Shown here one piece after another: positions 17,365-26,659 of a stretch of 64,000 nucleotides of DNA (the stretch's first letter is position 1; every line of letters starts with the position of its first letter). The translations under genes were made by a program, and so were the position numbers. The notes beneath the pieces were generated by a model. That model did not search any database and was not told where the DNA came from. It saw only the letters and a program-made list of their open reading frames with translations. The DNA comes from Streptomyces formicae (GTDB lineage: Bacteria > Actinomycetota > Actinomycetes > Streptomycetales > Streptomycetaceae), in contig NZ_CP071872.1 in the NCBI RefSeq assembly GCF_022647665.1, forward strand, positions 3,968,001 to 4,032,000. The letters are read 5' to 3'.

Positions 17365-19470
17365 TCAGCGCACCGTGAACGCGGCCGACGTCCCCGTGAA
17401 CGGTGTGATCGTCCCGAAGAGGTTCTTCGCGTCCCCGAAATGCACGACCCGGTACGTCCCCGGTGTGGTCCCCGGCCCGGTCTCCCAGGTGATCGTGGCC
17501 TTCGACGTGCCGGTGAGGCTGTTCGTACGCGTCCACCGGTACGTGGTCTGCCAGTCGCCGTCGTCGAGCACCCGCACCCACCGCCCGTCGACGAGTCGCT
17601 GCACCTCCAGGAACGTGCCGCCCCGCCGCAGGTTGTTCTTCGGGTGCCCGGTGGCGAACTCGACAATCGCCGTGTCACCGCGTGCGTACGACGCCGCCGG
17701 CCCGGCCAGGACGGAACCGAACGACTTGCCCAGCGGCGGACTGTCGTACACGACGCCCGTCTGCAGCGTGAACTGGCGACCCGAGTCGTCCGGCGGCACG
17801 GGCCCCCGCCCGATGACGGTGCCGTCCCGCAGCGAGGCCGCCACCTTGGCGAACTCCTGCTGGTAGGCGGGCAGCGTGTACCGGCCGTAGAGCGTGGAGC
17901 CGCCCTCGTACTGCTGGGCGTTGTACTCCTCCGGCGTCGTCACGTACTGGCTGTAGGAGTTGGCGTACCCCTGGAGCAGGACGTGGTCGAGCGGCACGCC
18001 GAGCTGCTCGGCCACCGTACGGCGGATGCGCAGACCGGCGGTGATGGTGAACTCGCCCGGGCCCGCCACGAGATGGAGCTGCCCGATCCTGACGATCTGG
18101 AGCGGGAGGATCCGCGGGGTGACCGGGTAGAGGGCGCTCATCAGACCGGTGGGGATCAGGCTCGCCTTCGGGTACTGGCAGGCGGCGAGCCAGGACGGGG
18201 TCTCGGTGCGCAGCGCGTCGATGATGTGGGAGACCGGGTTGCGCATGCCTTCGGTGAATCCGGGGATCGCGGGTCCGTCCTCCACGCTGCCGGCGAGGGT
18301 CGAGGCGCCGACGACGGCCGGACAGGTGCGGTGCTCCTTGCCGTCGGGGGTGTACGCCCCGCTCACGGCCACGTTCTCCATGTCCACGTAGGCGAGCCGT
18401 GCGTCGACGCCGCCCGTGAGCGGGGCGGTGGCACTGCCGTAGATCTCGCGGGCCTTGGCGAACTGGCGCTCCCCGATGATGCGGGTGTTCTCGAACTCGT
18501 CCTCGGTAGGCCCCGAGCCCGGCCTGAGGTTGAGGTTCGGGGACATGTCGCCGGCGTTGGTGTTCGGGAACGCGGCGACGAAGCCCGGCGTGTCGTCGAG
18601 GTAGCGCACGTCCTCGTGGTCGTGCTCCCAGGTGTACGCGGCGTAGCCCTTGTTGTCGGGGCTGATGAGCGTGTTCTTGTTGGTGACCGAGGTGTTGTGC
18701 GTGGCGAACCAGCTGATCGCACCGGCGTCCTTGTCGCCCTGCCGGAAACGCAGCACGGTCATGGCCGGGTCGATCGCACCGGGGAACGCGGCCCGGTCGG
18801 CCGCGGGGTTGCGGTCGAAGGCGGTGCGGGAGCGGTTCACGCTGGCGTTGGTGAGCGTGCCGGTCCCAAGGCTGATGGTGCCCGGCCTGAGGTCCTCGTG
18901 CGCCTTGACGACGGACTCGACGATGCCGTCGACGATCGCGCGGTAGGTGCCGTTCTGGAAGCCGAGGACGGAGAGGTTGTACGCCAGGTGGTGCGCGTAT
19001 CCGCCGGGCCCGGAGTGCGTGTGGGTGGCGGACAGGAGGACGTTCTCGTCGCCGTACAGGTCGCCGTAGCGTTCCCTGAGGCGGGAGACGACGCCCTGCT
19101 GTACGGACTGGAAGATCATCGCGAGATCGGCGTTGACGTACACCACGCGCCGGCCGTTCGAACGGTCGACGACGACGAACGCGCGTGACCGCTGCCGCTG
19201 GTGGATGCCGGACGTCTTCTGGTCGAAGCTGGAGTAGCCCATCATGCCGGTCTCGGCGGCTTCACCGGTCACATCGGCGATGCCGCGCCCGACGAGGTAG
19301 CCGTCCTCGTCCTGGCTGTCCGGGCCGGCGGCGTGCGCGCCGGGGGAGGAGGCCGAGGCGGCGGGGGAGGCCGAGGCGGGCGACGGAAGGCCCGCTGCCG
19401 CGATCCCCAGGACCGCGGCGAGCGTGACGAGCGGGAGTCTGCCGGGGAACGCGTGGCGGACGTGGGGCAC
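17365..19470 (-). CDS. Secreted neutral/alkaline ceramidase
   Basis: This 701-residue enzyme hydrolyses the N-acyl bond of ceramides to sphingosine and fatty acid. A signal peptide (residues 1-34, ending ASASPAASA) precedes the catalytic domain. Signatures are GRGIADVTGEAAETGMMGYSS, the zinc-binding SATHTHSGPGGY, and NTNAGDMSPNLN carrying the catalytic serine. Further zinc ligands lie in WFATHNTSVTNKN. A C-terminal immunoglobulin-like domain (residues 560-701) closes the fold. The start is a GTG six bases after AGGAGG. Streptomyces lack ordinary sphingolipids, so it probably acts on host or environmental lipids. Confidence 0.92.
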   Translation of the reverse strand: MPHVRHAFPGRLPLVTLAAVLGIAAAGLPSPASASPAASASSPGAHAAGPDSQDEDGYLVGRGIADVTGEAAETGMMGYSSFDQKTSGIHQRQRSRAFVVVDRSNGRRVVYVNADLAMIFQSVQQGVVSRLRERYGDLYGDENVLLSATHTHSGPGGYAHHLAYNLSVLGFQNGTYRAIVDGIVESVVKAHEDLRPGTISLGTGTLTNASVNRSRTAFDRNPAADRAAFPGAIDPAMTVLRFRQGDKDAGAISWFATHNTSVTNKNTLISPDNKGYAAYTWEHDHEDVRYLDDTPGFVAAFPNTNAGDMSPNLNLRPGSGPTEDEFENTRIIGERQFAKAREIYGSATAPLTGGVDARLAYVDMENVAVSGAYTPDGKEHRTCPAVVGASTLAGSVEDGPAIPGFTEGMRNPVSHIIDALRTETPSWLAACQYPKASLIPTGLMSALYPVTPRILPLQIVRIGQLHLVAGPGEFTITAGLRIRRTVAEQLGVPLDHVLLQGYANSYSQYVTTPEEYNAQQYEGGSTLYGRYTLPAYQQEFAKVAASLRDGTVIGRGPVPPDDSGRQFTLQTGVVYDSPPLGKSFGSVLAGPAASYARGDTAIVEFATGHPKNNLRRGGTFLEVQRLVDGRWVRVLDDGDWQTTYRWTRTNSLTGTSKATITWETGPGTTPGTYRVVHFGDAKNLFGTITPFTGTSAAFTVR

Positions 19471-19649
19471 GGAACCTCCTGTGGGGGCAGGCCTGAGGCC
19501 CCCGGTTCCGGCCGGTGGTCACCGGCCTGTGCGGCGGTCCCGGGGCGCGCGGTGCCCCGAAGGTAGGGCCGCGCCGCGCGCGCCGCAAGAGTTCTCTACC
19601 GGTGAGTAAGCAAAACCTGCGGACCGGATCGCCGGTCCCGCGGTCTCAC

Positions 19650-19679
19650 CGCCGCCGTGCCGGTGCCGGCACGGCGGCG
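19650..19679 (-). terminator. Strong hairpin terminator after the SLT gene
   Basis: A 14-bp perfect stem (CGCCGCCGTGCCGG with CCGGCACGGCGGCG) and a two-base loop lie 16 bases beyond the stop of the transglycosylase gene at 19695. Confidence 0.75.
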
Positions 19680-19694
19680 ACAACGACTGCCGCG

Positions 19695-20231
19695 TCAGTA
19701 GGCGGAGTTGACGTTGTCGATCGAGCCGTAGCGGTGCGCGGCGTAGTTGGCGGCGGCAGTGATGTTGGCGACCGGGTCGGTCAGCTCGTGCGGGGTGCCG
19801 GCGACGTGGTAGGCGTTGAAGGTCGGCTGGATGACCTGGAGCAGGCCCTTGGACGGCGTGCCGTTCTTGGCGTTCACGTCCCAGTTGTTCTGGGCCTGCG
19901 GGTTGCCGCCGGACTCGCGCATGATGTTGCGCTTCAGGCCCTCGTAGCTGCCGGGGATGCCCTTGGCCTTCATGATGGCCAGCGACTCCTTGATCCAGCC
20001 GTCGAGGTTGTTGGCGTGGCTCTTGCCACCCTTGCCGGCCGGCTGGGCCTGGCTCGCCGCAACGCCCGAAGCGGAAGCGTTCGAGGGCATCGCCTCGGCG
20101 GCCTGCGCGGGAGAGGAGACCATCGTCAGGGCAGCTGCCGCGGCACCGGTGGTCGCCAGTCCGGCGACGGAGAGGGTGCGGAGGCGGGCGATGCGGCGGG
20201 CGGTGGTCTGGGTGCGGGCGATGGTGCGCAA
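19695..20231 (-). CDS. Secreted transglycosylase SLT-domain protein
   Basis: This 178-residue protein is exported and carries a lysozyme-like SLT fold, with the catalytic Glu in IMRESGGNPQAQN (residue about 115) and KGLLQVIQPTFNAYHVAG following. The signal segment is LSVAGLATTGAAAAALTMV with AQAA cleavage. The start is a TTG at 20231 with GGAG six bases before it. The protein cuts peptidoglycan between MurNAc and GlcNAc. S. coelicolor has several such swl genes with conserved 5' leaders; the leader here is described separately. A hairpin terminator follows the stop. Confidence 0.88.
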   Translation of the reverse strand: MRTIARTQTTARRIARLRTLSVAGLATTGAAAAALTMVSSPAQAAEAMPSNASASGVAASQAQPAGKGGKSHANNLDGWIKESLAIMKAKGIPGSYEGLKRNIMRESGGNPQAQNNWDVNAKNGTPSKGLLQVIQPTFNAYHVAGTPHELTDPVANITAAANYAAHRYGSIDNVNSAY

Positions 20232-20693
20232 GGAATTCTCCAATGCTGGACAACAAGGGCGGTCCGCGGAATGCGCTTCGTCCGGATCGGTTTCGGTCCG
20301 GCACGGGCTCCCCGGGACGTCAGCCATGGTTAGGGCTGCCGGGCGCCGAGCGCAATGATGTGACGTACTACCTGATTACGGAGAAATGTCCGATATAGGT
20401 GTTTGTGGGGCCGTCTCGCACGGCGACGGCCACCCCGGCGCTACGAGGCCGCTTAGTATGTGACCTGCGCCGTATGGGCGGGCTCACACGCTCAGGGCAT
20501 TTTCGGGGCGGATTCAGCGGCGATCGGACGACGCCGCGAGCCCCGCGATCCCTCCCCGGCCGCGCGGACCGGGACTGTCAGCCCTGGCCGGACGGGATTG
20601 TCAGACCCGGACGGTAGAACGCCGCGCGCGCACGCCTGACGCCTCACATACGGCTGTACCGAAGGAGAGCTCGCATGCCCGCCGCCCCCACAG
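20232..20693. other. Long upstream region of the SLT gene
   Basis: More than 400 bases without a gene. The part nearest the SLT gene is structured and includes CCCGGCAGCCCTAACC. In S. coelicolor the related swl and rpfA genes carry ydaO-like (c-di-AMP) leader RNAs. I cannot match the full consensus here, so a riboswitch is only a possibility. Confidence 0.3.
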
Positions 20694-20709
20694 CAGCCCT
20701 CGGCCCACC

Positions 20710-21344
20710 CCGGCAGCCTCCAGTCCTTCATGCCGAGCCTCGGCCGCCCCGACGTCGACGGACTGCACAGTCTCAGCGCCGCGATCGTCGTCGACCAGGA
20801 GCGGATGGGCGTGCGGTCCACGAGCTGGTCGACGTCGATGTCCGAGACCTGGCCGAGTCCTTCGCGCTCGGGGCACATGCCCTCGGGGCTGTTGAAGCTG
20901 AAGGCCGTCGAGGTGCCGATGTGCGGGGTGCCGAGCCGGCTGAAGATTGATCCGGAGCATCGTGTACGCGTCGGTGGCGGTGCCGACGGTGGAGCGGGAA
21001 TTGGCTCTCTCCCTCAAAGAGGGGGCGATAACGGCCCCGAACTTCGCCGTCGACTCCTGGTACTGGCAGGTCCTGGCCGGCTCCGGGTTCTACGACCCGG
21101 ACAAGAAGCTGAAGGACTTCACCGACCAGGAGTGGCACGACTTCCTCCACAAGGAGTCCTGCAACACCGTCATCGTGATCGAACACCACCAGACCGTGAT
21201 GGCCCACGCCGACTTGCTGATCGACCTGGGTCCGGGCGGCGGACACGACGGCGGCCGCGTGGTCTTCACCGGCACCCCCGCGGACCTCATCGTCGGCGGC
21301 GACACCCTCACGGCCCGCCACCTGGGGGAGTACGTCACGAGCCA
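20710..21344 (+). pseudogene. UvrA-like ATPase relic with an internal inversion and a large deletion
   Basis: Plus-strand frames spell three pieces of a UvrA paralogue. The first, LQSFMPSLGRPDVDGLHSL and AIVVDQERMG, ends near 20815. From there to about 21000 the next piece lies on the opposite strand: SRSTVGTATDAYTMLRI, then FSRLGTPHIGTSTAFSFN, PEGMCPE, and VSDIDVDQLVDR. Past 21000 the plus strand resumes exactly where that piece leaves off, with LKEGAITAPNFAVDSWYW and FTDQEWHDFLHKE. It then jumps over some 400 residues to VIVIEHHQTVMAHADLLIDLG. So a block of about 185 bp was flipped in place and most of the ATPase body lost. It cannot be functional. Confidence 0.75.
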
Positions 21345-22088
21345 GGGGGTGTCCGGTCCGCGAGGCCATGGGCGTGGCGGAGCACGTCGACGAGCATGGC
21401 GGAGGTGAGCCGGCCGGTGAACGTGTTTCCGGCGAGGGCCCGTGGCCGGCAGGACGACATGAGCACCGTGCCCGAACGCGGGGCGGGGCCGCGGCGTCTG
21501 CCAGCCCGCCTCGCCCAGTACGGGCAGCACCGCCTGCCACGCGAAGCCACCCAGCGCGACCACAGCACGCAGGTGAGGGCTCAGCAGCCGAAGCTCCGCC
21601 GCCAGCCAGGGCCGGCAGGTGTCCCGCTCCCCGGGAGTGGGCCGGTTCTGCGGCGGAGCGCAGTGCACCGGCGCGGTGAGCCGCACGCCGTACAGCGTGA
21701 GCCCGTCCCCGGCACGGCCGGACACCGGCCGCGAGGCGAGGCCGACCTCGTACAGCGCGGCGAAGAGGAAGTCACCGGCCGCGTCCCCTGTGAACATCCG
21801 GCCCGTCCTGTTGCCTCCATGGGCGGCAGGAGCGAGCCCGACGATCGCCACCGCCGCATCCGCCGGCCCGAACCCGGCGACCGGCCTGCCCCAGTACTCC
21901 CAGTCCCGGAACGCGGCCCGCTTGACCCGTGCGGCCTCCTCCCGCCAGGCCACCAGCCGCGGGCACGCCCGGCACCGGACCACCAAGCCGTCGAGCTCGT
22001 CCAGACCGGCGCACCGCGGCGCGTGATGCGTCACGAACGCCGGCTCGTCGGCCGCCGGAGCCGCGCCCGTGCCGCCCGTTCCGTCCAT
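21335..22088 (-). pseudogene. Family-5 (UdgB-type) uracil-DNA glycosylase, broken near its C-terminus
   Basis: The first 210 residues are a good UdgB-like glycosylase: four iron-sulfur-type cysteines begin with VVRCRACPRLVAWREEAAR, and the active-site motif is VGLAPAAHGGNRTGRMFTGD. Near 21450 the frame shifts, and only the end of the normal C-terminus (NTFTGRLTSAMLVDVL, then a stop at 21335) can be read in the other frame. The conserved segment with the second catalytic motif (usually G-C-Y-H-x-S) is deleted. The enzyme would remove uracil from DNA; this copy is very probably inactive. It abuts the UvrA relic, so two repair genes decayed side by side. Confidence 0.7.
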
Positions 22089-22255
22089 GCCCCCACGCTA
22101 CTGAGCGCGACGGACAACGCCGAATGGTTGATCGCCCAACAGGCGAGCCGGGCGGAGGGGACCAACAATGGTGTGGCGCGGCTCGCCCATTCGGGTGCCG
22201 CGCCGAGCATTGCCGTTGTCCGCTGTCGTGCCGACGCGCTTCAGGGGAGATAGAC

Positions 22256-22504
22256 ATGCTGATGCCCAACCACTCCGAGGTGGCCGAGGTGCTGAGCAAC
22301 TACCGGCGGCAGGAACGCCGGATGCTGCACGATCCGGCCGATCCCGAGATCAGCGCATGCTTCCGGGACACCGCCTACACCTTGTGCGTCCTCATGGACC
22401 GGCGCACCGCACTCGAAGCGGTCTGCCGCGCGGAGGACTATCTCCGGTACCTGCGCGACACGAGCGAACCGCAGACCCCCACAGGCACAGCGGTCACGGA
22501 CTGA
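22256..22504 (+). CDS. DUF5133 small protein
   Basis: This 82-residue protein starts at an ATG preceded by AGGGGAGA at seven bases. MLMPNHSEVAEVLSNYRRQER and RDTAYTLCVLMDRRTALEAVCRAEDYL match the DUF5133 family, short actinobacterial proteins often next to stress regulators. It is all helical with two conserved cysteines (residues 43 and 58), soluble, and without a known role. It converges on the SpoIIE-type phosphatase gene. Confidence 0.8.
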   Translation: MLMPNHSEVAEVLSNYRRQERRMLHDPADPEISACFRDTAYTLCVLMDRRTALEAVCRAEDYLRYLRDTSEPQTPTGTAVTD

Positions 22505-22564
22505 ACCGCACCGACGCATCGCACCGGCCCCTGTCGGCCCACTCGGGCCCCGAGGCCCCGGCCG

Positions 22565-23725
22565 TCACCCGCCGACCGCCTGCGGCCGTACACCGTCGCC
22601 GCCCGCGGAGACACGCTCGATCGCCACCATCGCCGCGTCGTCCCCCAGATGCCCGCCCGCGTGAGCGAGCAGATCGTCGCAGAGGTGGTGCAGCAGCTCC
22701 CCGGGAGCGCCGCCGCACCAGGCCCCGACACGCTCCGCCAGCGGATAGAACACTCCGGCCGCGTCGCGGGCCTCCACGACCCCGTCCGTATAGAGCAGAA
22801 CGATGTCGCCGGCCTCGAAAACGAAGCACTCCGCGGCGAATTCACAGGCGACGAACTCGGTGAGCCCCAGCGGCGGCGCCGGCTGGCGCACCTCGAGGAA
22901 GGAGACCTGCCCGCCACGGCGCAGCAGCAGTGGCGGCGGATGCCCGCAGTTGACCACGCACAGAGCAGGCTCCTCGTCCGGAACGTCGAGCACCGCCGCG
23001 GTGACGAACGCTTCGCCGTGATCCGCCGGGTCGTCCCCGGGGACGGCCGGATCGGACAGGTCCGAAGAGACCGTTCCCTCCATGAACTCCACCAGCGCCG
23101 GCAGATCCGCCTGCTGGTGCGCGGCGGCGCGGAAGGCACCGAGAACGAGCGCCGCGTCCCCGATCGCCTCGAACCCCTTGCCCCGCACATCCCCGATGAT
23201 CAGGCGCGTGCCGTGCGCCGTCCGAGCCGCCGCGTACAGATCGCCCCCGATCCGCGCCTCGGCCTCGGCCGCAAGATACAGAGCAGCGACACGCAGCGAG
23301 CCGATGCGGTGCGGAAGCGGCCGCAGCACCACCTCCTGTGCCGCCCGCGCCACCGAACGCAGCCGGCTCACCTCCACCTCGTGCCGCTCCCGCAGATGAG
23401 CGAAGAAGGTCACGATCACCGAGATCAGGATCAGCGCGACGATCTGGAAGGTGTGGTTCAGGTCGAGCACGCTCGTACGCGACGCCGCGACGGCCGTCTG
23501 CGCCAGCACGGCCACGGCACCGATCAGGGCGGTCGTCCGGGGACCGGCGAAGGACGCGGTCACCGCCGGAGCGGCGATCAGGAACGGGCCCAGGTGGACC
23601 TCGGGCGGCGCCACGATGTCCACCGCCGTGACGACCGCGATCAGCCCGAGCGGCACCGCCAGCAACGCGTGGCCGGACTCCTCCCACGACCAGCGGCCGG
23701 CTCCCCTGAGCCGTCCAGAACCCAT
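22565..23725 (-). CDS. Membrane PP2C-type (SpoIIE/RsbU) serine phosphatase
   Basis: This 386-residue protein has three to four N-terminal membrane helices: ALLAVPLGLIAVVTAVDIVA, LGPFLIAAPAVTASFAG, TALIGAVAVLAQTAVAA and FQIVALILISVIVTFFAHL. A coiled linker follows, then a PP2C/SpoIIE domain from residue 170. Metal-site motifs are visible: ARIGGDLYAA, IGDVRGKG, VVNCGHPPPLLL, GDIVLLYTDGVVEARD and GDDAAMVAIE. Such enzymes dephosphorylate anti-sigma antagonists in partner-switching cascades; no STAS or anti-sigma gene is adjacent. The ATG at 23725, after AGGGGGC, is chosen over upstream starts because it opens just before the first helix. Confidence 0.9.
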   Translation of the reverse strand: MGSGRLRGAGRWSWEESGHALLAVPLGLIAVVTAVDIVAPPEVHLGPFLIAAPAVTASFAGPRTTALIGAVAVLAQTAVAASRTSVLDLNHTFQIVALILISVIVTFFAHLRERHEVEVSRLRSVARAAQEVVLRPLPHRIGSLRVAALYLAAEAEARIGGDLYAAARTAHGTRLIIGDVRGKGFEAIGDAALVLGAFRAAAHQQADLPALVEFMEGTVSSDLSDPAVPGDDPADHGEAFVTAAVLDVPDEEPALCVVNCGHPPPLLLRRGGQVSFLEVRQPAPPLGLTEFVACEFAAECFVFEAGDIVLLYTDGVVEARDAAGVFYPLAERVGAWCGGAPGELLHHLCDDLLAHAGGHLGDDAAMVAIERVSAGGDGVRPQAVGG

Positions 23726-23852
23726 GCCCCCTGGATACACCGCACCGGCGCCCGGTGCCGCCCCGAGCCGACGTCCCCGACCGCACACCGGTGGTCACTG
23801 TCCGCAGTCGGCGACCCGTGCCGGGGAGGTAATCTGAGAGGACTCGAGCCGA

Positions 23853-24683
23853 ATGAGTGTGCGCGGCGGAGAGGTGGCGGTTGTGTCGACCTCAAGTCAT
23901 GCGGTGTCCGGCGCTCCCTGCTGGGTCAGTCTTATGGCCCGCGACCTGCAAGCCGCACAGGAGTTCTACGGCACGGTGTTCGGATGGGAGTTCCGGCCCA
24001 CCCGCCTAGGGGAGGAGTTCACCGTCGCTCTCCTCGACGGGGTCCCGGTCGCCGGCATCGGCGCGCTCGCCCGCAGCCTGGCGGTGCCGGTCGCGTGGAC
24101 CCCCTACTTCGCCGTCGACGACGCCGATGTCACCGCCGCCCGCATCCGCGAACGCAGCGCAACCGTCGCCGTGGGCCCCCTCACCTTCGGGACCGGGCGC
24201 GGCGTCCTCGCCGCGGACCGCGACGGTGCGGTGTTCGGCATCTGGCAGGGCCTGACCATCCCCGACTGGTGCGTCGGCCGGGACAAGGCCCCCGCCTGGC
24301 TGGAGCTGCGCACCAGAGACGCCTTCGACGCGGCCATCTTCTACGCCGAGGTCCTCGACTGGGCGTGCGAACGCCCCGACTGCTGCCAGGTGACGTACGA
24401 ACACGACCGCATCGTTCTCCGCCACGGCGGGGACGCCATCGCCCAGATCACCGGCGGCGCGGTGGAAGCCGCCCCCGACCCGCAGATCCGCCCGCGCTGG
24501 CACGTCCACTTCTACGTACCCGACATCGACTACGCCGTCCGCGCCGCCACCAAACTCGGCGGCGGCGCGGTCACGCCCGCCGAGGCCGCGGACACCACCG
24601 CCACGGTGACGCTGCGCGACCCCGACGGCGGACTCTTCACGGTCGCCGCACGTCCCCCGGGCGACCCGCGGCCACCGCACTGA
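23853..24683 (+). CDS. VOC-superfamily protein with two glyoxalase-like domains
   Basis: The 276-residue chain holds two tandem VOC modules. The first runs from CWVSLMARDLQAAQEFYGTVFGWEF to the second strand set ending GIWQGLTIPD; the second from PAWLELRTRDAFDAAIFYAEVLDWA to VTLRDPDGGLFTVAA. Paired modules build one metal-binding cup, used for isomerase, dioxygenase or drug-binding functions; the pattern F-Y-x-x-V-F-G-W is common in Streptomyces hydroxylase-like members. Substrate is unknown. A GTG at 23883 with GGAGAGG before it is a good alternative start. It diverges from the phosphatase gene. Confidence 0.85.
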   Translation: MSVRGGEVAVVSTSSHAVSGAPCWVSLMARDLQAAQEFYGTVFGWEFRPTRLGEEFTVALLDGVPVAGIGALARSLAVPVAWTPYFAVDDADVTAARIRERSATVAVGPLTFGTGRGVLAADRDGAVFGIWQGLTIPDWCVGRDKAPAWLELRTRDAFDAAIFYAEVLDWACERPDCCQVTYEHDRIVLRHGGDAIAQITGGAVEAAPDPQIRPRWHVHFYVPDIDYAVRAATKLGGGAVTPAEAADTTATVTLRDPDGGLFTVAARPPGDPRPPH

Positions 24684-24899
24684 CGCCACCGCACTGACCC
24701 ACCAGGGCCCCACGCGGGAAGGGGGGAGCCGCACGACATGCGTGGCGGCAGCGGGCAGGTCACGCTGTTCTTCCCGGGGCCGGACACGCACTTCCGGCAC
24801 CACCCCGGCCGGGTCCGGCGGGCCGTGGAACCTGCGCGTCCGGCGGCGGGACCGTTCATCTAGGGTGAGTTCGGCATCGGGCAGCAGCGGAGGAACTTC

Positions 24900-26603
24900 G
24901 TGGGCAAGACAGGGCGCGCCGCACACAGGAAAGCGCACCCCGCGCTGATCGGCACGGCGGTCGCGGTGGCCGTGGGCGGTGCGGCATTCACCGCCTACAG
25001 CCTGTACGGAGACGGTGGGGCGGGCGATCGGCTGACGGCGGCCGGTACGAGGCCGAAAGCGGCCCCGGCGGGCCCGGTGACCGCGGCCGAAGTGCGCACC
25101 ACGGCCGGGAGGTTCCTCGCGGCATGGCAGCGCGGCGACGCCGAGGAAGCCGCGTCGTACACCGACGACCCGAGCGCGGCGCGCGCCGCGCTCGGCGCCT
25201 ACCGCAAGGACGCGCACATCAGCGAGGCGACGCTGACCTCGGGCGCGGCATCCGGTGCGGAGCTGGGCTTCCACGTCTCGGCCATCGTCTCGTACGGGGA
25301 CGACAGCAAGCCCTTCGCCTACGACTCCCACCTCACGGTCGTGCGCGCGGCGGACGGCGAGCCGGTCGTCGAGTGGCAACCGTCCATCGCGCACCCGGAG
25401 TTGAAGGAGGGCGACCGGCTGGTCACCGGCGAGGCCGAGGCTGCGCCGGTCAAGGCGGTGGACCGTGACGGCGCGGAGCTCACCGCGAAGGAGTACCCCT
25501 CGCTCGGCCCGGTCCTGGAAGGGCTGCGGGAGAAGTACGGCGAGAAGGCCGGAGGCACGGCGGGGATCGAACTGCGCGTGGTCCGCAAGGACGGCGGGGG
25601 CGACAAGCGCGACGGCAAGACCCCCGAGGCGAAGAGCTCCGACGAGAGAACCCCCGACAAGACGCTGCTGACCCTCTCCGAGGGCCGGCCCGGGACGGTG
25701 CGGACCACGCTCAGCGCGACGCTGCAGGCTGCCGCTGAGGCGGAGGTCGCCAAGCGCGAGCGAGCCTCGGTGGCGCTCGTGAGACCGTCGACCGGCGAGA
25801 TCCTGGCCGCTGCCAACTCCGACCCCGGCGTCAACACGGCGCTCCAGGGCTCTCTGGCACCCGGCTCCACGATGAAGATCGTGACGGCCTCGATGCTGCT
25901 GGACAAGAAGATCGTCGAGTCGATCGACCAGCCGCACCCGTGCCCCAAGTACGCCACGTACGGCGGCTGGAAATTCCAGAACGTGGACGAGTTCGAGATC
26001 AAGAACGGCACGTTCCGCACGAGCTTCACTGCCTCCTGCAACACCGCCTTCATCACCCAGGCGACGAAGCTGAACGACGACGACCTGACCGAGCAGGCCC
26101 AGCAGGTCTTCGGCCTCGGGCTCGGAAACTGGTCCATCGGGGTGCCCAGCTTCGACGGCGCGGTGCCGGTGCAGAGCGACGCGTCGAAGGCGGCGTCGCT
26201 CATCGGGCAGGGCATGGTGCGGATGAACCCGCTCAACGTCGCATCCGTCATTTCCACGGCCAAGACCGGCCTCTTCAAGCAGCCGTACCTGGTCCGTCCC
26301 GACGTCGACAGCCGCACGCTCGCCACGGCCCCGCGCACGATGGCACCCTCCACCCAGGAGCAACTGCACGAACTGCTGCACTCCACCGCGACCTCGGGCT
26401 CCGCCGCCGAGGCCATGGCGGGACTCGGCCCGGACATCGGCGGCAAGACGGGCTCGGCGGAGGTCGACGGCCAGTCCGAGCCCAACGGCTGGTTCGCCGC
26501 ATGGCGCGGCGACCTCGCCGCGGCCGCCGTGGTCCAGCAGGGCGGCCGCGGCGGCAAGTCGGCCGGCCCTCTGGTGGCGGCCGTCCTGAAGTCCGCCGGC
26601 TGA
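24900..26603 (+). CDS. Penicillin-binding protein, class B transpeptidase
   Basis: The 567-residue protein crosses the membrane once (ALIGTAVAVAVGGAAFTAYSL, residues 15-35) and acts outside, cross-linking peptidoglycan stems. An NTF2-like MecA-N-type domain (residues 60-180) precedes the transpeptidase. Catalytic motifs are S-x-x-K at 323-326 (GSTMK), S-x-N at 379-381 (SCN) and K-T-G at 516-518 (GGKTGSAEV), all intact. It starts at a GTG. This small PBP2-type is frequent in Streptomyces in several copies; a role in growth or beta-lactam tolerance is inferred. It is single, with no FtsW/RodA partner nearby. Confidence 0.93.
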   Translation: MGKTGRAAHRKAHPALIGTAVAVAVGGAAFTAYSLYGDGGAGDRLTAAGTRPKAAPAGPVTAAEVRTTAGRFLAAWQRGDAEEAASYTDDPSAARAALGAYRKDAHISEATLTSGAASGAELGFHVSAIVSYGDDSKPFAYDSHLTVVRAADGEPVVEWQPSIAHPELKEGDRLVTGEAEAAPVKAVDRDGAELTAKEYPSLGPVLEGLREKYGEKAGGTAGIELRVVRKDGGGDKRDGKTPEAKSSDERTPDKTLLTLSEGRPGTVRTTLSATLQAAAEAEVAKRERASVALVRPSTGEILAAANSDPGVNTALQGSLAPGSTMKIVTASMLLDKKIVESIDQPHPCPKYATYGGWKFQNVDEFEIKNGTFRTSFTASCNTAFITQATKLNDDDLTEQAQQVFGLGLGNWSIGVPSFDGAVPVQSDASKAASLIGQGMVRMNPLNVASVISTAKTGLFKQPYLVRPDVDSRTLATAPRTMAPSTQEQLHELLHSTATSGSAAEAMAGLGPDIGGKTGSAEVDGQSEPNGWFAAWRGDLAAAAVVQQGGRGGKSAGPLVAAVLKSAG

Positions 26604-26659
26604 CCCCGCCCCACACCGGAACCCGGTCGTACGCAGAGGTCCGACTGCCTGTCGTCACC

